The translations under genes and the position numbers were made by a program. From Panopea generosa (Eukaryota; Mollusca; Bivalvia; Adapedonta; Hiatellidae), in the NCBI GenBank assembly GCA_029582155.1, contig CM055909.1:22837347-22901346 (forward strand): a stretch of DNA of 64,000 nucleotides. The letters are read 5' to 3'. The notes beneath the pieces are model-generated. The model was not told the origin of the DNA and did no database searches. It saw only the letters and a list, made by a program, of their open reading frames with translations. Shown here piece after piece: positions 23,869 through 37,689 of this stretch (positions are counted from its first letter, which is position 1; every line of letters starts with the position of its first letter).

Positions 23869-26702
23869 TAACTCTTGCACCCACCGCATTTTCCACACTC
23901 GGGTAACATATTACATTATTCAGCTTTGCAATTATAACGAACAGTGCAGTTCACACGGTCAAGAAAAGTTGACCTTCAATGGTCATTTAGTGAGTCCCTT
24001 GAGCGTTAGGTCATCCGATCCTTGTGTTGATGAGGAGATAATGAAATGTGGGCGTGGTTTAACTCTAAAACCAACAAGAGGGTCATTCCAAAGTTCAGTT
24101 CACTGCATAACTGTTGAATTAATCAAAACTAGTTCTTAAGGGCTGTTACTTTTGTAATCTAGTAAAAAAAAAAATACAATTTTATTGCAAAGATAATTAA
24201 TTTGTAAAACTCTTTTATTTATTGATTAAATTGTGTTTCCTTAGCAACTAAAAACAAAGTAGGGGCATGTTGGAAACAATAAATAATCTCTCGTGGGGAA
24301 CGGTGCCTTATTGCCTTTTAATGTGCTCTGCGGGCTAAATGGACTGTTACGATAGTGTAGTGATTTTCAGTACATTTGCACGACGTCAGATCTTTAATAT
24401 GATTACGTTGAAGACAGATACCGCATCGTGTTATTTATCCGCCGTGATATGAGAATAACAGAAACAACATTAATTAAAATGACGATAGTTTTGTATAGAG
24501 AGGATCGTTTTGTCACGTGGTCGTTTTAACCCTTCATGGTAAACACTGATATCCAACGACTTTGCTAAATAGAAATTAGGCACACCCATCCTCCTCAACG
24601 CCCCTCACCCTTAAAATATATTCAAAAAATTAGAAAATCGAGCCATTTTCTTAAAAAAATCCGAAATCACTTGTGTGTTGTTGTTTTTTGCGGGGGGTTT
24701 CTTCTTCAAATTTATAAAGCGATACACTGCATTCCCCAAATTTTGTAAAAATTACAGAAAAATATAATATTAACCATTTCGTTTTCAGACGATAAAAAAT
24801 CGGGTTTCCACAGTGCTAAAAACACTATGTTACTAACTATAGTTTCCGGCAATCATCGTATGACGTCAGCATGTCAGGACACCGTCATTCCGAAAAGTGT
24901 TAAATATACGGACTTAGCCGAGCGAGGAATCGGTAATGATATTACACTGGGTTAATAAATACCTAAACTATTACACTCCAGCCGGTTAATGGTACTATCA
25001 AGGAATTCCCCGGTGTTATATACTGTACTGCAGCTTGTCCCTTCTCGTATCGATTCGTTCTAGCAATGTTTCGAACACCAACATATGTTTCAAGTTACCG
25101 AACGAACGAATTTGAATAGATATAACATGACAATCTGTATATCCGCACAGATACACGTTTGACAGAAAACACCTGTTTGCATAGTTGTACTAGAGCGGGC
25201 AAATTCACACGCTTCTGAAGCAAATAAGCATTGTCATTGCTATATCAGGGCTCCGTTTTTACTATCGAATTGATTTTCCTGGACACCGACTCAACACCAA
25301 TTCGCACGCATGACACGATACATTAAGGGTACCATGTAGTATTTTTTATTTGCCATTCGGTGCCCAAAAGGAAACATTTTTTATTGAGTAGACGTGTTCA
25401 CGAATTTCTCCGAGATAGTGCGATTTTACTTAACAAAACTTACCCATGTCCATAAGTTGGTCGTGGTGCTCTTCATTTTTATCAAGTTATCTCCCTTTCC
25501 AAAGTACGCGTTGAATATCCATTGTTCAACACATCATTTATACAATATGTTTTCACTCTAATTTCCAGAAGATCACCAAACAGATAGAAAATCTGTACTC
25601 CTTGCATCTGTTTGCATAATTATACAAAATCACCACACAAAATAATTAAAAACATGAATATTTTACAATTAATTATCTCCCTTTTATAAAACACGTTTAA
25701 CATACAAAATATTGCATGACTCTCCATTTTCAATAACACACACCGTATGATCCCTGTTTAACATTATCAGCTAAATATATTCCGATACAAATCCCTAACA
25801 TCCGTTTTCTGACTGCACATGCACGAAAAAATGCAGGCAAACGCTTGCACATGCATAAGTAAGAGCCGATGTATATACGCTTTCTGTTTCATAATTTCCA
25901 CACAGCCGTATGATTAGCACAGTCACGTATGTGCAAATATAAATACACTAATTCCATACCGCTACAACCAGACTGAATATACAACACAAAACACAAAGCG
26001 GTGCACTTTGCTCTCAACATTATCTGGGTTTTTTTCCCAGTATTTAATGACCGCTTTAATCCATCAACTTGGCCTGCGAGTGAACGCTACATGTTTGATA
26101 AAGACCTTTAATGTTTACTTCGTACAAAACCACGATGTGAATATACATGTCTTAACCAGACCACAAATAGACCACACTGTATATATAATAACATAAGTGA
26201 CAGAATAAGTAATTTACTTTGTGTACGGTGAATGATAAATTAAACACCGGGCCATAAAGAGAACTCTTTGCGACCATATCTTCTTTCCCAGTCCTCATTG
26301 AAGCGAAAATGACATTAATGGCGATTTATGTCAATCATTTGACGCGAAGGCGGGGCTAAATCCAGTACGAGGCACGCTGTTGGGAGGTTTCCAAATATTT
26401 TTCATGAGTAATTAAATTTGCTTGGTAGATTTTATCTTCTCTTCTATTCAGATAAGTTCTCAAACAAGAGCGTTTGTGCGTTTTGTGTGATAAAGTATCT
26501 ATGATATATAGCATTATGTGTTTAAATGCGTGTGTTCGCTTCCTTTCTTTGTTCGTTTTTTTTTGCTGATTATTTATATAATTTATGCACATGTATTTTC
26601 ATTTTTCTCTTTGTATCATTTTTTATATTTAGTAGCAGTAGTACCGTATCGTCATCGTTATCATTGTCACTATTATTTGTCAATATATTATATTTGTCCT
26701 TG

Positions 26703-26706
<4 letters not shown>
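23869..26706. other. Unique sequence with possible regulatory patches
   Basis: No gene recognised. Two copies of the molluscan-repeat motif GGGAGATAA lie on the minus strand (near 25486 and 25674). A CRE-like TGACGTCA is near 24861. A GC-richer patch at 26250-26390 holds CATTAATGGCGATTTATG and GTCAATCA, which resemble homeodomain and PBX-type sites. Confidence 0.35.

Positions 26707-26755
<49 letters not shown>
26707..26755. repeat. (TTA)n microsatellite
   Basis: About sixteen uninterrupted units. Confidence 0.97.
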
Positions 26756-27677
26756 GTAATTATTAAAATAACTGACACACTCATGTTAGAAAAAAGGACG
26801 TTGAAGACGCCCTTTCTATTGTTTAAACACTGCGCAGATAGCCTCGTTTTAGCATTAAAACACTTTGAAAAAAAATGTACTCATAAAAAAAATGCAATAA
26901 TGCAGGGGTGACTTAACGCCAGTTATATTTATATCAATATCCTTCAAAATCCGTCTTCCTGTTCGCGTTCCGAGCCACGTCTGCCAAATATGTTAATTTC
27001 GTGCTCTTCTTTTTTATATTAAGCCAAAGGGGCAATTTATTATTTCTCTAAAGATATTCACTGCACCGTACTAATGCAAATATTTAACTTCACACAGTAT
27101 ATCACCCTAATAATCTATAAAATTAATAAAGTGATCTGCGAATGGTCTCCGGTGTAACCAGGCAACGATCAATGCCGTAAACTTATCCGTGTCAATTATT
27201 ACGCAAACGCTTGCAAATCATTGTCGCAATTGTTGCTTGTAAAAATCTTTATCTGCAGAACGTCGTAACATTATTTGTACAAGATTGACAAGGGCTACAC
27301 TAAATGCAAATCTGTTAAAATCTATTGATAAAACAACCTGTTAAGTCCCATAAAATGGCTTACAGCCTAAACAATATTAAATTGTTGATTTTATTTATAT
27401 TTGACACTATCAGAAAAGCAGTAATCGCTGTCTTAATGATTATCCAGGATCATTAAACATACTGAAGAAAATTCATTATTATCATTAATTCCATTCACTG
27501 AAGTTGGATAGATAATTAATCGTAAATATCAAGGAATTATAATTATAGAGATACAAGTTCTTGTAAATATACAGTTAACAAAAATTTGTAATTAATAAAT
27601 AGTGTATACTAGTATTATGTGTGAGGGCCTCATGGAAGATTCACGTGTTCAAATGAGTTTTATCGTTAAATAAATAC
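26756..27677. other. Unique sequence, no feature seen
   Basis: AT-rich; no exon, SINE head or array recognised. Confidence 0.45.
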
Positions 27678-27720
<43 letters not shown>

Positions 27721-27789
27721 TTATTATAATAATTATTATTATTTTTATTATTATAAATATTATTTATTATTATTTTTTTATATTAGTTT

Positions 27790-27828
<39 letters not shown>

Positions 27829-27849
27829 CAGTAGTAGTAGTAGTAGTAG
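27678..27849. repeat. (ATT)n followed by (TAG)n microsatellite
   Basis: Interrupted ATT repeats to about 27781, then about twenty TAG units with one C interruption (27790-27849). Confidence 0.96.
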
Positions 27850-28481
27850 ACGCATAGTATTGCTTATTTAGCATTCCGCCAAGAAACTTATTCCACCAAG
27901 AAACTTATTTCTTAAAATGTGCTGCTGTCACACAAATATATGAATCATTTTAATGTTGGCCATATCAAACGGATAAAACAGAAAAAGTGCGAGAATTATC
28001 ATAAAATACCATATTTAAGAAGATTTATTAAACCACGTGATCGCACATTTTATCTGTCTGAAGAGTATTGAATTGCAATCCCATGCGGATTCCTTGCTCC
28101 CGACCGCAGCTTCACAGCTCTAAAATAATACCCAAGCGACTGGTTCGCGAATTAAAGCTGACAGATTAATAATAACAATATCTTTTATCATAAAACCAAC
28201 CCATGAACCAATCTGCATTATCGTTCAATGTCACAGCGGCGCTCTTTCAATCAGCTTATGGAAAAGGTTAAAATGTGCGTTTGCGCGAGAATGAGAACAA
28301 AATTAGACGAGAACAATGGAGCAAATTTGTTCGAATCACTTTGCCTGTCATACAGTAAAATGTATATTTAACATTTAACATTTTATCAAATGTGCGCATG
28401 GTTTTACGCAATTATTTGTCTTGTCGGTAATTCGGCTATTATCTTATCGCAAGTACTCTCGTTTCTTTCGCTTTATGATGA
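27850..28481. other. Unique sequence up to the duplicated segment
   Basis: A moderately GC-richer stretch at 28030-28290 without coding character could be regulatory. A 64-codon + frame (28390-28584) with a hydrophobic start crosses the duplication boundary; there is no support for it being expressed. Confidence 0.35.
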
Positions 28482-28599
28482 TGAATTACTCGACAAGAAA
28501 AATGTAACAGGAAATGCACAAAAAATGCCAGGCGTGGATCAAGGTGAACGCTTCCCTCACATCAACTTTTGCATACTATTTTAAGTTAGAAACTTGCTC

Positions 28600-28650
28600 T
28601 CCCTCCTTCTGTCTCTCTCTCTTCCCCACCCTCCCCCAACCCTGTTTATC

Positions 28651-28726
<76 letters not shown>

Positions 28727-28870
28727 TCACACGCACACATACACACACACACTATCTCCTTTTCTCTCTCTTTATCTGTTCTCTCTCTCTCTCTCTTTTC
28801 TCTCGCTCTTCTTTGTTCTCTCGTTTTGTCTTGCTCTCACATCACTACTTAATCTCTCTCTCACACACAC
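28600..28870. repeat. Compound CT/CA/CACG microsatellite (copy 1)
   Basis: CT-rich, then (CA)n 28656-28684, (CGCA)n to about 28727, (CA)n to 28751, then CT and CA runs again. The Thr-His and Ser-Leu frames are by-products. Copy 2 (39440-39715) is shorter in the CACG part. Confidence 0.95.
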
Positions 28871-29944
28871 ACACCCAAACTGAAAACCAACGCATAATTA
28901 ATTAAAATGATAAACCATATCTCACACTCAAGGTCCGACCCTGCATGCATTTGATTAAATGCCGCGATGGCTCTTCTGTAACCTAACTACGCATTTTTAT
29001 CAAATGCATGCACACAATTTTAAACGATACTCAGTAAATATAACCTAACGAGTAAAACATATAAATCCCATTACTAAAAACATAAGTCACCCAGGACTTT
29101 AAAAAGGACATGAAACAACAACAGTTAATTATCTTTCAACTTTGTGTAGCACAACTTTTGTATACGCTTGTCACGTGTTTTTATTTATGTAACAACTTGC
29201 ACTAAATGCATAAACGACGGCGGCGAATGACGCTAGATAAACTGGGAAATAGCTACCCTATAACCACAGATTAACGAAATGTTCAACACGTTACAGGTTA
29301 TTTATAGTAAAATCCAGTTTTATTGGTTGACGAAGACTCTAAAACCGGAAAAGCGCCGTTATTTCGCAAGTAATTGGAAAACTTGCTCACATCTCACATC
29401 ATAGTATTCATCATAGTTTCTTCTTTCTTTCATATGTTAAATGTAATAATATTATATCTTGTACATCAGTCTAAAATACACAAAAATGTACTCAGTGAAT
29501 GCTTCACAGGAACTGTTGATGCGGGTTATCAATCAATCAAACCGATTATCCAATCGGCGATCGATATTGTTTCCTGTTCCGCCATTTTCCTTAGACAAGC
29601 TGTCTCTAAATAAATATTACAGAGTATTATATTGTATTTACTTGTAACAACAACAGGTGACACATGGGCAGAGTGATCGTCGCTCTCGCGTCGGGTCAGT
29701 CACATCCCAGTGTCTGTGTATGTTACGATACACCTCTCGCACAGTATATACGTTACAATACATCACTGTTATGAAAACATATTATCTAGGATACAGTACA
29801 TCCCATAAATTACAACAAAGTCTAAACATTGCAATATATATCACGAGTCAAATACATATTTAGATTACACCATATCCCCCTTCTTACATTTACAAAACTG
29901 TATCTGTGCTACAATTCATCAAAGGAAGTGAAACTTAATAGCCA
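28871..29944. other. Unique part of duplicated segment, copy 1
   Basis: No gene recognised. The frame at 29374-29613 changes length in copy 2 because of one A in a run (five versus four A near 29486/40324), so it is not a conserved gene. Confidence 0.4.
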
Positions 29945-30610
29945 AGTTACAATACACGCCACGAATTAAAAGTTACTTACAATACACGCCACGAATTACA
30001 AAACAGGTTACAATACACGCCACGTATTACACACAGAATCCAGGTTACAATACATGTCACGAATTAAAAAACAGTATCCAAGTTATAATACACACCACGA
30101 ATTAAAGAACAGTATCCTAGTTACTTACAATACACGCCACGAATTACAAAACAGGTTACAATACACGCCACGTATTACACACAGTATCCAGGTTACAATA
30201 CATGCTATGAAGTAAAAAACAGTATCCAAGTTACAGTACACGCCACGATTTACAAAACAGTATCCAGGTTACATACAATACATGTCACGAATTACAAAAC
30301 GGTATCCAGGTTACAATACACGCCACGTATTATAAAACAATATCCAGGTTACAATACATGCCACGAATAATAAAACAGGTTACAATACACACCACGAATT
30401 TAAAACAGTATCCATGTTACAATACATGCCACGAATTACAAAACAGGTTACAATACACGCTTCGATATACAAAACAATATTCAGTTTACAATACACGCCA
30501 CGAATTACAAATTGGTATCCAGGTTTCAATACATCCCACGATTTACAAAACAGTATCCTAGTTACAATACATATATCCAACACATTACAATACGCTTACT
30601 TGATGTTGGG
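29945..30610. repeat. 37-38 bp minisatellite (copy 1)
   Basis: About seventeen degenerate units of GTTACAATACACGCCACG followed by AATTACAAAACAGTATCCAG. Some units lack the second half, giving a higher-order pattern. Confidence 0.9.
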
Positions 30611-31004
30611 ATACAATTCATTCTGATCCAAAACACAGTTTTTAAATTACAACACACCCAAACTGGAAAATCAGTTCGTTTCAAAACATGCTTACATGCA
30701 TACATTATAATTATGTATTGGACAAAAAACAGAAGAAAACCCAAATCAACTTTTCACTAGGCAATATACAACTACACACTTGAAAACACATTAAAACTTC
30801 CGTTTAAAAAATGTAAAAAAAGGCAATGTCTGTGTATAACATATATGAACTGTATGATAACCAAATATTTAATACGAGATATTGCACTTTTTTTAATGAT
30901 TCACGATTTACTATGAACGTTTAGTGAGTTGTAAGACACGCCTGAAAAATTTCTTTGTATGAATTTTATTATATACAAAAACAGTGGATAATATTTAAAC
31001 AAAC
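30611..31004. other. Unique spacer in duplicated segment
   Basis: AT-rich; nothing recognised. Confidence 0.4.
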
Positions 31005-31762
31005 ATAATATGCCGGTATGAGTTACTTATATTTGTGATAGTATGAGTTACTTATATTTGTGATAGTCAGCACGAGTTATTTATATTTATGATAGCCAGT
31101 ATGAGTTACTTACATTTGTGATAGGCAATATCACTTACATTTGTGATAGTACGAGTTACTTATATTTGTGATAGGCAATATTACTTATATTTGTTATAGT
31201 ATGAGTTATTTATGTTTGTGATAGTCAGTATTACTTATATTTGTGAAAGTATGAGTCACTTATATTTGTGATAGTCAGTATGGGTTACTTATATTTGTGA
31301 TAGGCAGTATGAGCTACTTATATTTGTGATAGTCAGAACGGCGTAGTTATATTTGTGATTGTCAGTATTAATTACTTTTATATCCATGGTAGGCACTATG
31401 AGTTATTCATTTTTATGTAGGCAGTATGCGTTACATATTTTCATGATAGTCAGTATTTGTGAGAGGCAGGGTGAGTTACTTATATTCATGATAGTCAGTG
31501 TTTGTGGTAGGCAGGGTGAGTTACTTATATTCATGATAGTTAGTATTTGTAATAGACAGTGTGAGTTACTTATATTCATGATAGTCAGTATTTGCAATAG
31601 GCAGTGTGAGTTACTTATATTCATGAAAGTCAGTATTTGTGATAGGCAGGGTGTGTTACTTATATTCATGATAGTCAGTATTTGTAATAGGCAGTTTGAG
31701 TTATTTGTATTCATGATAGACAGTATTTGTGATAGGCAGAGTGAGTTACTTATATTTGAGGG
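31005..31762. repeat. ~30-bp grading into 45-bp minisatellite (copy 1)
   Basis: The left part repeats TATGAGTTACTTATATTTG plus TGATAGTCAG. From about 31430 the unit becomes 45 bp (GAGTTACTTATATTCATGAT plus AGTCAGTATTTGTGATAGGC). As 45 is divisible by three, both strands show long repeat-encoded frames (31359-31775 + and 31403-31714 -). Confidence 0.9.
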
Positions 31763-33159
31763 AACAATCTGTTAAAAGTATAAGACACATGTATTGCACC
31801 TATACGATACAAAGAATCACACACACTGCGTGTAACTCTTCAAGAAAACGTAGTACAAAAATAATCTCGAAAAAAACACAATGTGCGTACAAAAAAAAAC
31901 GCCATGTGCACAAACATTGTGCTGTATGGACAAAATTTGCCAAACGGACAAAATGTGCCGTCATAGAGTTCTGCATTTAATCCAACATTACCTATACGTT
32001 CGGTACTCCAACCTTCCTCAGTCTCTAATATGAAGAGTTATTTAAATATCAAAAGATGAACACTAATATCAAACTACATTTTTATATTTCTCTTATTCAT
32101 AATATACACATTACATTGTACAGCATACTATGGAACAGGCCATTATGATAAGACGTTTTAGAATATTGTTCTTACAAATCTACATAAATAGATGACGGAT
32201 ATAATTATTTATTTCAAACATACTATGTAATATGTGATATGTAATATGTATATGTAATATGTAATAGTAATATGTGATATGTAATATTTAATATCAATAC
32301 AAACACTGCACCACTTTGGTACCTGTGTGCTAACATATTTATTTTAAAAAGGAGTTACTCATCAAATACCACTACAATGACATGGGAGTATATATTGCAT
32401 TTAACAGTGCAGATTTAAACACTATTATTTCATTTGATTTACAATTTCTATCAATGGCAATAGACTCGTTTTTCAGTTTAAATGCTTTGTGTATGTAAAC
32501 AGACATATTTCGTATAATATGTTGGTGTCAGTTTGTAACAATTCATAGCTTTTTTTAACATACTTGGCATCATATAATAATATTTTTTTAAAATATATAG
32601 ATCTTATAGGTCCTTGTATAAACGACATTCAAATAAAAATGACACCCCTCATCTAGAACTATGTATTTCGTGTGGAAATATACATACATAAAAAATGACA
32701 ACATTACAGTGTGATGTAAACACGTTGTGTACAGGGCATGACAAAAAATCTCAAGTGCATCTAAATTTTTCTTGAAAAAAAAAGCTCGTGTTTTTGTTTT
32801 GTTGTTGTTAATTTTGTTGTTCAAACAATAAAAAGGTACATGCTCCCGTTATCATTGCGTGCATATCAGTTTTGCACAGGCATAGTTCTTGTACAATCAA
32901 TGATGATAACGGGTTTCATTAGAATAAATTACTTCTAACCATAAATGCACTGCATGTATGATTAAAGTTTTTACTCCGAAATAAACAACTACCCGGTTAA
33001 GTAATATCGTTTATATACAGAATTGCTAAAATGCATTTCGCAAGTGGACAGTGTTAACACCACCCCTCTTGAAATCATATCCGTGTTAAGATATCATTGA
33101 AAATATACTTCCATTTGTATTTATATTACCCATAGAAACAAAGTAATTATCATTTATTA
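31763..33159. other. Unique part of duplicated segment
   Basis: A short TAATATG repeat lies at 32218-32292. No exon recognised. The copy 2 counterpart carries a high density of one-base indels. Confidence 0.4.
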
Positions 33160-33248
33160 TTGATAATTATTTATTATTATTAATGTTATAATTATTAATT
33201 ATTATGTTTATTATTATGTTTATTTTCATTATGTTTATTATTATTATG

Positions 33249-33284
<36 letters not shown>

Positions 33285-33285
33285 G

Positions 33286-33342
<57 letters not shown>

Positions 33343-33345
33343 AGC
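33160..33345. repeat. (ATT)n microsatellite (copy 1)
   Basis: Interrupted then pure TTA/ATT units. Copy 2 at 43985-44181 has a different interruption. Confidence 0.95.
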
Positions 33346-34739
33346 ATTATTATTATCATGTTCTTCATCATAATCATTATCAGCAACAGTAGCAACATTA
33401 TTATCAGTGTTAGTTATACATTACATAACATGTGAATATAACTCCACCCACACACACTCTTACGTACATACTCGAACATGCACCCATCCTAACGTTTCCC
33501 CCGTCCTTTTTCCATGTATCCAGGACGGATTTCCGACTTACTTCAACCACGTTTTTTAAGCATTTTCCAAATTTGGCATATATTCCCTTGAACACTTCCC
33601 CGGTGTAATAAAAACGTACAAAGAAATCACTTAGCATTCCGGAAACGGTATATTTGTACATGCGTTTGACTGATTAGAGAAGTGTTTTAGCCAATAGCAG
33701 TTTATGAAATTGTTTTAATTTGATGATATCAAGTTTTCCGTATTTATTTTTCTAATACGAAGCTTAAATGTTTGATAACGTGTACATATTTAAAACGTCC
33801 CAGTATGTGTGAAGACCTTTGTTTCGTTTCTATTTTGGAAAAGGTTTGAAGAAGTTGAAGTGTAACTTTCATTTTTTTGCAAATATGTGCTCCTCTTTGA
33901 CAATAAGTGTAAGATGTACTTTAATTTCATAATTTTTTTATCGATAGAAAAATCGAAGGCTTATCAATTTGTATTATTTAAAGACTTTTCATTTACATAT
34001 TTCAAAATAAGTTTGACTCCCTATAGTTTTATTTTATTTTTTTAAAAAGTGGTAAATAATTTCTTAATATGAAGTTTGAAACATTACTGCTTTCAGAATA
34101 GGATATGTGATATATAACCTAAAATGTGTTGGAAATAGCATTACACCTCCATTAAAGATAAAATAAATAAAACAACATTGCAATGTGTACCTTTAAGTAT
34201 AATAAGTAAGACTATAGACCACGCTTCTTTAAAACAACTAAAATTCTTATCAGAGTAACAAATGATAAATAAAGTGAATTAAAAGACTAAAATACATCGA
34301 TCGTTATAGATAATGCACCAACATTCCCATTTATTGGGCGCCACGATCTCTTGAGAAACGCATTGAATATGCAGAGGCAACATCACGAGTGTTCCATCCG
34401 TACCTGATTAACGGCGGGTAAAAAATAGACTGTGGAATAATGAACTTAGCGTGTGCACGGACTTCCAAATCAGCCTTGTTCCATACTCGTTATGGGTTAA
34501 ACACGGAATACTAGATGGTCTTTGATGCTGATTAATGGAGAGTTCGCACAACCTATCGTTGATTAGAGAAGAAAATGAAGAAGAAATAGAGGAAGAAAAA
34601 TGCACACACGCGTTTTATAATGGGTGTCATTTTGCATTTCGGGTGCAAATAATTGAAGCTTTTACGTGCCGCAAGGCACAGTACGTTTGTGAAGGCAATT
34701 TTTTATCAATAAACAAAATAGAAGTACGTCAACTTTTGT
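33346..34739. other. Unique part of duplicated segment
   Basis: No feature recognised. The open frames here are identical in copy 2 only because the copies are near-identical, which is not evidence of selection. Confidence 0.4.
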
Positions 34740-34840
34740 CCGTATGCGGACAGGACATCGGTTGAGCTGGGGGTTGAACACGCAACTTCTAGCGTGAGTG
34801 GCCAACATTCTATCCACTGTACTACAACTCCGTTTAAAGG
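34740..34840 (-). mobile_element. tRNA-like SINE fragment (family E, copy 1)
   Basis: The minus strand reads GTAGTACAGTGGATAGAATG (A-box region), then TTGCGTGTTCAACCCC (B-box-like, near 34775). It looks like the head of a tRNA-derived SINE; the body was not matched elsewhere in the window. Confidence 0.5.
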
Positions 34841-35523
34841 GAGTGTATAGTTAACATTAGATATAATAACGTCATGTTAGTTTTAAAATATTAGCAAAAA
34901 AAAACAACTATTTACCGTATCCAAGTACGGAACGGGTCTGCCAAAAGTATTCACACGGTGACACTATGCATATTTCACAGCTAGCAGCAGCATACGTTTG
35001 TTATCATAGCTGAATACATATATACACAATTAATAATGTTGACCATGATTAATAAGATAATTAATTGCATTGAAAATGTATTGATATATAAATATATGCT
35101 TAGATTTATTTCTGTTATAATAAAAAGTTACACTAACATCAATGAAATCATTTTTATTGTATAAGTATACAATATGTATATGTTCAGTGGGTATTATCTG
35201 ACCTCTATTCTACAATGTATTTTCTATGCCCCAGCCTTTAGTCCAACCGAGGTTATTATTGGTTTCCGATCAATTACTTCTGGAGGGGTCTATGGATTTA
35301 ATTGATATTTGGTGTATAGCTGTATAAGTATTAAATACTGTTTAACGTCGATATTTATCAACATCAGTCACATTTAACAGGAGTTAAGGCCCCTTTTCGT
35401 CTTAATTTGGTCCCTTTTCGTCTTAAAATCGGGTAAAAAAATGGTTTTCGACCAATAGCGGAGACATGCGTGTCGACACTCACATTAATAGCTTGATGAT
35501 ACTAGTATATGGAATATTTGTAA
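34841..35523. other. Unique spacer with small direct repeat
   Basis: CCCTTTTCGTCTTAA occurs twice at about 35391-35425. Nothing else recognised. Confidence 0.45.
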
Positions 35524-35706
35524 AATGGATGGATGGATGGATGGATGGATGGATGGATGGATGGATGGATGGATGGATGGATGGATGGATGGATGGATGG
35601 ATGATGGAGTTTGGATGGATGGATGGATGGATGGATGGATGGATAGATGGATGGATGGATGGATGGATGGATGGATGGATGGATGGATGGATGGATGGAT
35701 GGATGG
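35524..35706. repeat. (GGAT)n microsatellite (copy 1)
   Basis: About 183 bp of ATGG units with two interruptions. Copy 2 (46378-46521) is shorter and interrupted differently. All Trp-Met-Asp and Ile-His-Pro-Ser frames are by-products. Confidence 0.97.
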
Positions 35707-36350
35707 ACAAAAACAAACCAATATACAGATTTAAACAATATTACATCAACATAATTGATGTGCAGAATGATCCTAGAACCCGGCTTGATACTTGCAGAAC
35801 TGTTAATTCTATTGTATTACTCAAATTGTCGCTTCTTACGACATGTAAAATAAATGAAAAGGGACAAGGGATAAGAACAAAAAAAACAGCCGATATACTT
35901 ATAAAAGAAAACAGAGAATCTTCCATAATTGAAAAATCCAAAAGCTGCAAGTGAATCGACCCCGACCACCATTTGCCCGCGACCACCACATAGTTGCGGC
36001 ACTTGTGATTTGATCACTTCGATTTAATGGGAATAAAATATGTTTAATCTTCCATCAACATACAAAGGCGCTATTTGCCACTTCTGCGGTTCACCAAACA
36101 TTTAAAACACCGTTTACATTTTAACACATCCTCTTTAATACCTGGATTTCTTGTAGAATCCTATTCTTGTTTCGCGTTTGTTTTTTGGGGGTTTTTTTTG
36201 TTGTTTTTTTTTGTATTCAACTTGGAAATTCCGAGACTGGCACAGTTTGAGAAACTAGACAGGTGTTAGATTGCAAATTACGTAACAATAAACAGTTGGT
36301 TCTGGGGAACGTTGTATGCACTTCAACAGTCACAAACAAGTGGTTATGCT
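35707..36350. other. Unique spacer in duplicated segment
   Basis: Contains a T/G-rich run near 36180-36215; no exon recognised. Confidence 0.4.
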
Positions 36351-36359
36351 TGGGCGTAT

Positions 36360-36830
36360 ATACAAGTTCTGTGCGGTGGGCAACGAGTATGTGTGGTGCG
36401 GATGAGAGGCGTTTGTGTGGTGGGCAGCGGGTGGGGATTTATACGAGTTATATGCGGTGGACAGCGAATGTTTGTATGCGGTTCACAGAAGGAGTAAGGC
36501 GGTTAACGTTTACGAGTTCTGTGCGATGGACAGTGAATGTGTGTATGCGGTACACAGAAGGTATAGGGCAATTAACGTAAGCGAGTTTGTGCGGTGGGCA
36601 GCGAATGTGTGTATGCGGTACACAGAGGGGATAGGCCGGTTAACGTATACGAGTCAAGGCGGTGGGCAGCGAATGTGTGTTTGTGGTACACAGAGGGGGT
36701 AGGTCGATCAACGTATACGAGTTCTGTGCGGTGGACAGCTAATATGTGTTTGCGGTAAACAGAGGGGGTAGGGCGGTTAACGTATACCAGTTCTTTGTGG
36801 TGGACAGCGTGGGGTAGAGCGAGTAGCTTA
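36360..36830. repeat. 69-bp minisatellite, about seven copies (copy 1)
   Basis: GAGTT landmarks at 36445, 36514, 36583, 36651, 36719 and 36788 give 68-69 bp units with GTGCGGTGGACAGCGAATG, TGCGGTACACAGAGG and GGTTAACGTATAC. The 95-158 codon frames on both strands come from the unit length being divisible by three. Confidence 0.9.
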
Positions 36831-37274
36831 TTACAGTTGTGTGCAGTGTACAGCTGTAAGGCAGCGGGCAGTACTAGTTTGATTATGAGATGTGTGAGTG
36901 GAGAGAGTTGGACAAGTATGAATGTGCGTCGCGTATCGAATGATGGGAGTGTGAGATGCGCGATCCGTGACGTAAGAGATGGATTGCTTTGGGTAGTGAG
37001 GACTGAGTGTTCATGGCGTATGGGTGTTGGTTGTTTTAAAATATGCATTTTGAAGATGAGGGGGCGTTAGGTAGCTTGAAGTATACGTCTTTCTTTCGCC
37101 GTATAAGAACTAGATGTTTTTGACAGCTGGGGCGTTCTTGGTTACGTTCTGCATATGTATATATGAGGCATCTTGGAGTTGGCGTAGTTGGGTGCGTTAG
37201 GCAGTGGTTTGAGATGGTTGTGTTACACAACTGATATGCGCATCGTCCGAACATGAGGAGAGTGAATACCTGTG
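36831..37274. other. Moderately GC-rich spacer between minisatellites
   Basis: Contains the non-repeat end of two opposed open frames (36795-37070 +, 36572-37048 -). Neither matches a known domain. Confidence 0.35.
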
Positions 37275-37689
37275 GAGTGTGAAAAGAGTGAAGCACAGTG
37301 TGAAAAGAGTGAAGCACGGTGGAATGTGAAAAGAGTTGCAAGTGTTGGAAGTGAAAGTGAAGAACGGTATAGAGTGAAGAGAGCAAAGAACGGTGGAAGT
37401 GAAAGTGAAGAACGGTAGACAGTGAAGAGAGCAAAGAATGGTGGAATGTGAAAAGAGTAGCAAATGTAGGAAGTGAAAAGAGAAGAAAGGTAGAAAGTGG
37501 AGAGCAAAGAATGGTGGAATATGAAGAGAGTAGCAAACGGTGGAAGTGAAGAATGAAGAACGGTACAATGTGTAGACAGTAATAAACGGTAGAATGTGAA
37601 AAGAGTTGCAAGCGGTGGAAGTGACAGTGACGAACGGTAGAATGTGTAGACAGTAATAAACGGTGGAATGTGAAAAGAGTAACAAGCGG
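37275..37689. repeat. Purine-rich minisatellite (GGTGGAAGTGAAAAGAG) (copy 1)
   Basis: Irregular 17-45 bp units such as AACGGTGGAATGTGAAAAGA and GTAGACAGTAATAAACGG. One strand is strongly purine-biased; the antisense Ser/Phe/Leu-rich frames of up to 191 codons are by-products. Confidence 0.85.

Noticed and set aside
28390..28584. 64-codon frame with a signal-peptide-like start
   Set aside because: No family resemblance and no cysteine pattern or cleavage/processing motif that would support a secreted peptide.
28656..28751. CRISPR-like or regular repeat array
   Set aside because: Simple dinucleotide and tetranucleotide microsatellite without spacers; eukaryotic context.
31359..31775. 138-codon frame, identical in copy 2
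   Set aside because: Encoded by a 45-bp minisatellite; identity between copies reflects the recent or false duplication, not selection.
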